DNA of 7,905 nucleotides, taken from JBFWIL01 sp050256015 (GTDB lineage Bacteria; Bacteroidota; Bacteroidia; Bacteroidales; Prolixibacteraceae). Numbering within the stretch: position 1 is the stretch's first letter; each line of letters opens with the position of its first letter. The translations under genes and the position numbers were made by a program. Positions 6,501 to 7,905 of this stretch are shown piece by piece. The DNA lies in NCBI GenBank assembly GCA_050256015.1, contig JBFWIL010000116.1, positions 1 through 7,905 on the forward strand, read 5' to 3'. The notes under the pieces were generated by a model. The model was not told the origin of the DNA. It was given only the letters and a program-made list of their open reading frames with translations, and searched no databases.

Positions 6501-6932
6501 ACCGTCGGATTAAACAACAGCATTAAGTTCCGGAACTGGGATTTTTCCCTGTTTATTACAGGCCGGCTGAAATACCTCCGGAATGTGGGAGAAGGATTGA
6601 CCAGTATGTACGGAGACCAGCGTGTGCTGGATTACTGGACGCCTGACAATCCGGATGCGGAATACCAGAAACCGATCCGGGATGAAGCCGGTGGCGATTC
6701 TTATGCCTATACCTATTATAAAGACGATTCATATCTAAAGATCCGGAACATTTCTTTGGGCTATTCCCTTCCCGCGTCATTGGTTTCCCGGTTGGGGATC
6801 AGTGATCTACGTGTCTATGTACAGGTAAAAGATGCCGGAATGCTCTGGTCAAATAATACCTATCTGGATTCGGAATACGGCTCTTTGTACTTTAACCGGG
6901 GAACGGTATTCGGCCTGAGTGTAGGACTTTAA
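3543..6932 (+). CDS. SusC-like TonB-dependent outer-membrane receptor with STN signalling domain
   Basis: This 1129-residue outer-membrane transporter is the channel of a SusCD-type uptake complex. The N-terminus has a lead sequence and then a hydrophobic signal segment (about 24-45, cleavage probably near FSQ-SKK). The STN domain is at about 47-121 and signals to FecR anti-sigma factors. A carboxypeptidase-regulatory-like domain is at about 137-207 (GRVTDGSGMPLPGVSVVVKG). The SusC signature LEEVVAVGYG is at 214-223. The TonB plug is at about 226-342 (LYVVDGIPL; INPQDIETVDILKDASATAI; YGSRGANGVVLVTTKRG). The rest is the barrel, with an Asp-rich DQNGD...SNDD stretch near 963-975 typical of SusC. 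ATG 3543 gives the usual STN-receptor N-terminus; ATG 3612 (residue 24) is an alternative start at the signal peptide. The STN domain and the preceding sigma/anti-sigma pair imply control by its own ligand. The substrate cannot be told from sequence alone. The frame is intact. Confidence 0.96.
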   Translation: MKKKAIHVVLRELSFNALKFFVAMKLTFFLSLLVVFSALAGETFSQSKKLSLDMREVTVQEVLSTIENQSEYYFLYSEQVVDVERKVSLNVRNQDLQIVLDDLFAGTDVTYAIKDRIIVLSASGSEAAPVVAGQQSAVTGRVTDGSGMPLPGVSVVVKGTTMGTITDAEGNYTLTGLPPGAVLQFSFVGMLPREVEVGTRTRINVSMKEDVIGLEEVVAVGYGVQKKTDVTGAVISVTSEKLNSMPSNNAMEALQGRAAGVDVISTLRPGTIGEIYIRGVRSLTASNAPLYVVDGIPLMSSSGIETINPQDIETVDILKDASATAIYGSRGANGVVLVTTKRGDTGKLSVNYSGSLTSQDMVWRSDYMNVEEYIDFARWAAYNKSPGDLSPGDQPSLENDGKIELFTADPVAWANIQKGWEGGTWDPSRVETFDWMDAVTQANLTQEHTLSVSGGTRNMKGYASFGYLDNQGTTKGQEFQRYSLRINLDVTPKEWIRFGSSINASYLFQDYGQASIGASMSSPGSLVESAARIYPYALPYDSEGNLVNFPGGQSRVANVLNEWNYSTNERETYRILANLYTEIEIIKGLRYRMNFGPDFRSYRNGVYNDGKSVVRGGSSYASYGGNFNFSWTIDNLLYYDKSWDRHNFGVTLLQTASKWKYENWSMAAQGIAIPSMEWYAMGSVSALDSWGTGLTERQLSSYMGRLNYSYQDKYLVTLSGRWDGASQLAEGNKWEFFPSVALGWRMEQEDFLTDISWINQLKLRAGYGATGNSAVDPYTTKGGVDLVQQPYGSSIVPGYTSSSSLSNQALGWEKTTQYNVGVDFSLFRGRLNGNIDLYRSKTKDLLMTMALPSVTGYVSTLANVGETKNRGVDFSMNSINIRKGDWTWESNLNLAWQKDEIVSLMNGKEDMVADGWFIGQSISVNYDYDRLGLWQDTPEDLAEMARFNANGHNFTPGSVKVKDQNGDYRITSNDDRVIVGNSRPRWTVGLNNSIKFRNWDFSLFITGRLKYLRNVGEGLTSMYGDQRVLDYWTPDNPDAEYQKPIRDEAGGDSYAYTYYKDDSYLKIRNISLGYSLPASLVSRLGISDLRVYVQVKDAGMLWSNNTYLDSEYGSLYFNRGTVFGLSVGL

Positions 6933-6972
6933 TGTCAAAATTATGAATACTGAACAACTAAAAAAGCAGGAT

Positions 6973-7905
6973 ATGAATATAATAAGAAAACAAATAACCG
7001 GAATTCTGATAGTTGCAGCAGTTGCTATGGGGTGGTTCTCCTGCAGTGAGAGTTTTCTGGACGAAGAACTGAAAACCCAGCGAAATGACAGTTATTTCAA
7101 TACGGAAGAAGGTATCGGTGATGCAGTGGTGTCCCTGTACAATTATTTCAGGTATCCGTTTACGGGTGAACAGGGACTGGCCACCACTATGTACGGAACA
7201 GATGAGTTTACAGTAGGCGGGGATAACAGTAACCATGACTGGAACGACTATACCTCCAACCTGAGTCCTTCTGTCATATCGATCAACAGCAACACGGTTT
7301 CTATGAATGCTGTATGGGACAACATGTACCGGGCTATTAGCATGGCCAACCTGGTGCTGGCCAATGTGGATGAAGCCGTAACTGTTGAGGGCAGCCGTAC
7401 CCTGTATAAGGCAGAAGCATCGTTTTCGCGTGCATTCAATTATTTTACCCTGGTGCAGCAGTATGGCGGAGTGGTGCTGAAACTGGAACCTTCCCAAGGG
7501 GTTGAACGCTATTTTGTCCGTTCTTCCTGCGAGGAATGCGTGAACCGGATTATCGAGGATTTCCGGGTGGCCTATACCGGACTGCCGGCCACAGAACAGG
7601 AAGAAGGCCGGCTGTATAAGGATGTGGCTGCTCATTTTCTGGCCAAGGCTTTGCTTTACCGGGTGTCAGAAATCAACGACGACTGGAACGGTGCGCACAA
7701 AACTTCGGATTTGGCCGAGATCATCACCTTGTGCAACGAGGTGATCGGGAAGCATTCCCTGGCTTCCGATTTTAGAGATTTGTTTGATTTTCAACAGTCA
7801 GATGGTCCCAATGAATTCTTGTCCGAAATTATCTTTGCTGCCCAGTTTTCCAATGCAGCTACAGCTGCCGAAGGAAACTGGTATCATCTGTATTTCACTT
7901 CTCAG
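6973..7905 (+). CDS. SusD/RagB-like outer-membrane lipoprotein (3' end outside the window)
   Basis: The 311 residues visible are the N-terminal part of a SusD-like surface lipoprotein, which caps the SusC channel and binds the ligand. The signal peptide has a basic start (MNIIRKQ), a hydrophobic core and the lipid-attachment Cys 24 in WFSC, followed by an acidic stretch (SESFLDEEL) as in exported Bacteroidota lipoproteins. The SusD N-terminal region is clear: AVWDNMYRAISMANLVLANV (113-132), KAEASFSRAFNYFTLVQQYG (146-165) and GRLYKDVAAHFLAKALLYRV (212-231), which are TPR-like helices. The frame is also open from ATG 6943, only 10 bases after the susC stop. I chose 6973 because it gives a normal lipoprotein signal length; the upstream ten residues are hydrophilic. 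It is surely cotranscribed with the receptor gene. Cysteines 186 and 189 replace residues that are usually hydrophobic in the family. Confidence 0.93.
   Translation, partial: MNIIRKQITGILIVAAVAMGWFSCSESFLDEELKTQRNDSYFNTEEGIGDAVVSLYNYFRYPFTGEQGLATTMYGTDEFTVGGDNSNHDWNDYTSNLSPSVISINSNTVSMNAVWDNMYRAISMANLVLANVDEAVTVEGSRTLYKAEASFSRAFNYFTLVQQYGGVVLKLEPSQGVERYFVRSSCEECVNRIIEDFRVAYTGLPATEQEEGRLYKDVAAHFLAKALLYRVSEINDDWNGAHKTSDLAEIITLCNEVIGKHSLASDFRDLFDFQQSDGPNEFLSEIIFAAQFSNAATAAEGNWYHLYFTSQ

Noticed and set aside
6958..7635. A 225-codon minus-strand frame opposite susD
   Set aside because: It is the shadow of the SusD-like gene, whose + strand frame is open to the window edge with strong family motifs.
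1..7905. Search for tRNA or rRNA genes, CRISPR repeats, insertion sequences and attachment sites
   Set aside because: No such structures were recognised; nearly all bases are taken by intact protein genes of one ordinary locus.

Overview
The window comes from a member of the Bacteroidota, most likely the order Bacteroidales in the broad sense. The evidence is an ECF sigma factor, a FecR-type anti-sigma factor, a SusC-like TonB-dependent receptor with an STN domain, and a SusD-like lipoprotein in consecutive order. There are also Bacteroidota-type -7 promoter elements (TAnnTTTG) and A-rich sequence in place of Shine-Dalgarno sites. Genus cannot be read from the sequence.

Layout. Positions 1-102 hold the last 33 codons of an endonuclease/exonuclease/phosphatase-fold protein (+). 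Convergent to it, 133-1341 (-) encodes a 402-residue major facilitator of the fosmidomycin-resistance (Fsr) type. A 144-base divergent spacer then leads to the signalling and uptake locus, which fills the rest of the window on the + strand: ECF sigma factor (1486-2070), membrane anti-sigma factor (2181-3242), a 300-base AT-rich leader region (3243-3542), the SusC-like receptor (3543-6932) and the SusD-like lipoprotein (6973 to the window edge, incomplete).

How the genes work together (known for the families, inferred here). SusC and SusD form an outer-membrane import complex for an oligosaccharide or similar ligand. The STN domain at the SusC N-terminus can contact the periplasmic part of the anti-sigma factor when ligand is bound. 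This frees the sigma factor to transcribe the susC/susD operon. No glycoside hydrolase or other enzyme lies in the window, so the substrate is unknown.

The most interesting signal is in the leader between the anti-sigma gene and susC. The minus strand carries a near-textbook intrinsic terminator (10-bp perfect stem, then six U) at 3478-3447. Ahead of it is a second hairpin whose G-U wobble pairs only in the minus-strand RNA. A perfect TAnnTTTG element (TACTTTTG) overlaps the susC start codon on the same strand. Together they predict an antisense small RNA of about 84 nt covering the susC mRNA leader. Its position and architecture resemble the DonS-type cis-antisense RNAs described in Bacteroides fragilis polysaccharide utilization loci that carry ECF/anti-sigma pairs.
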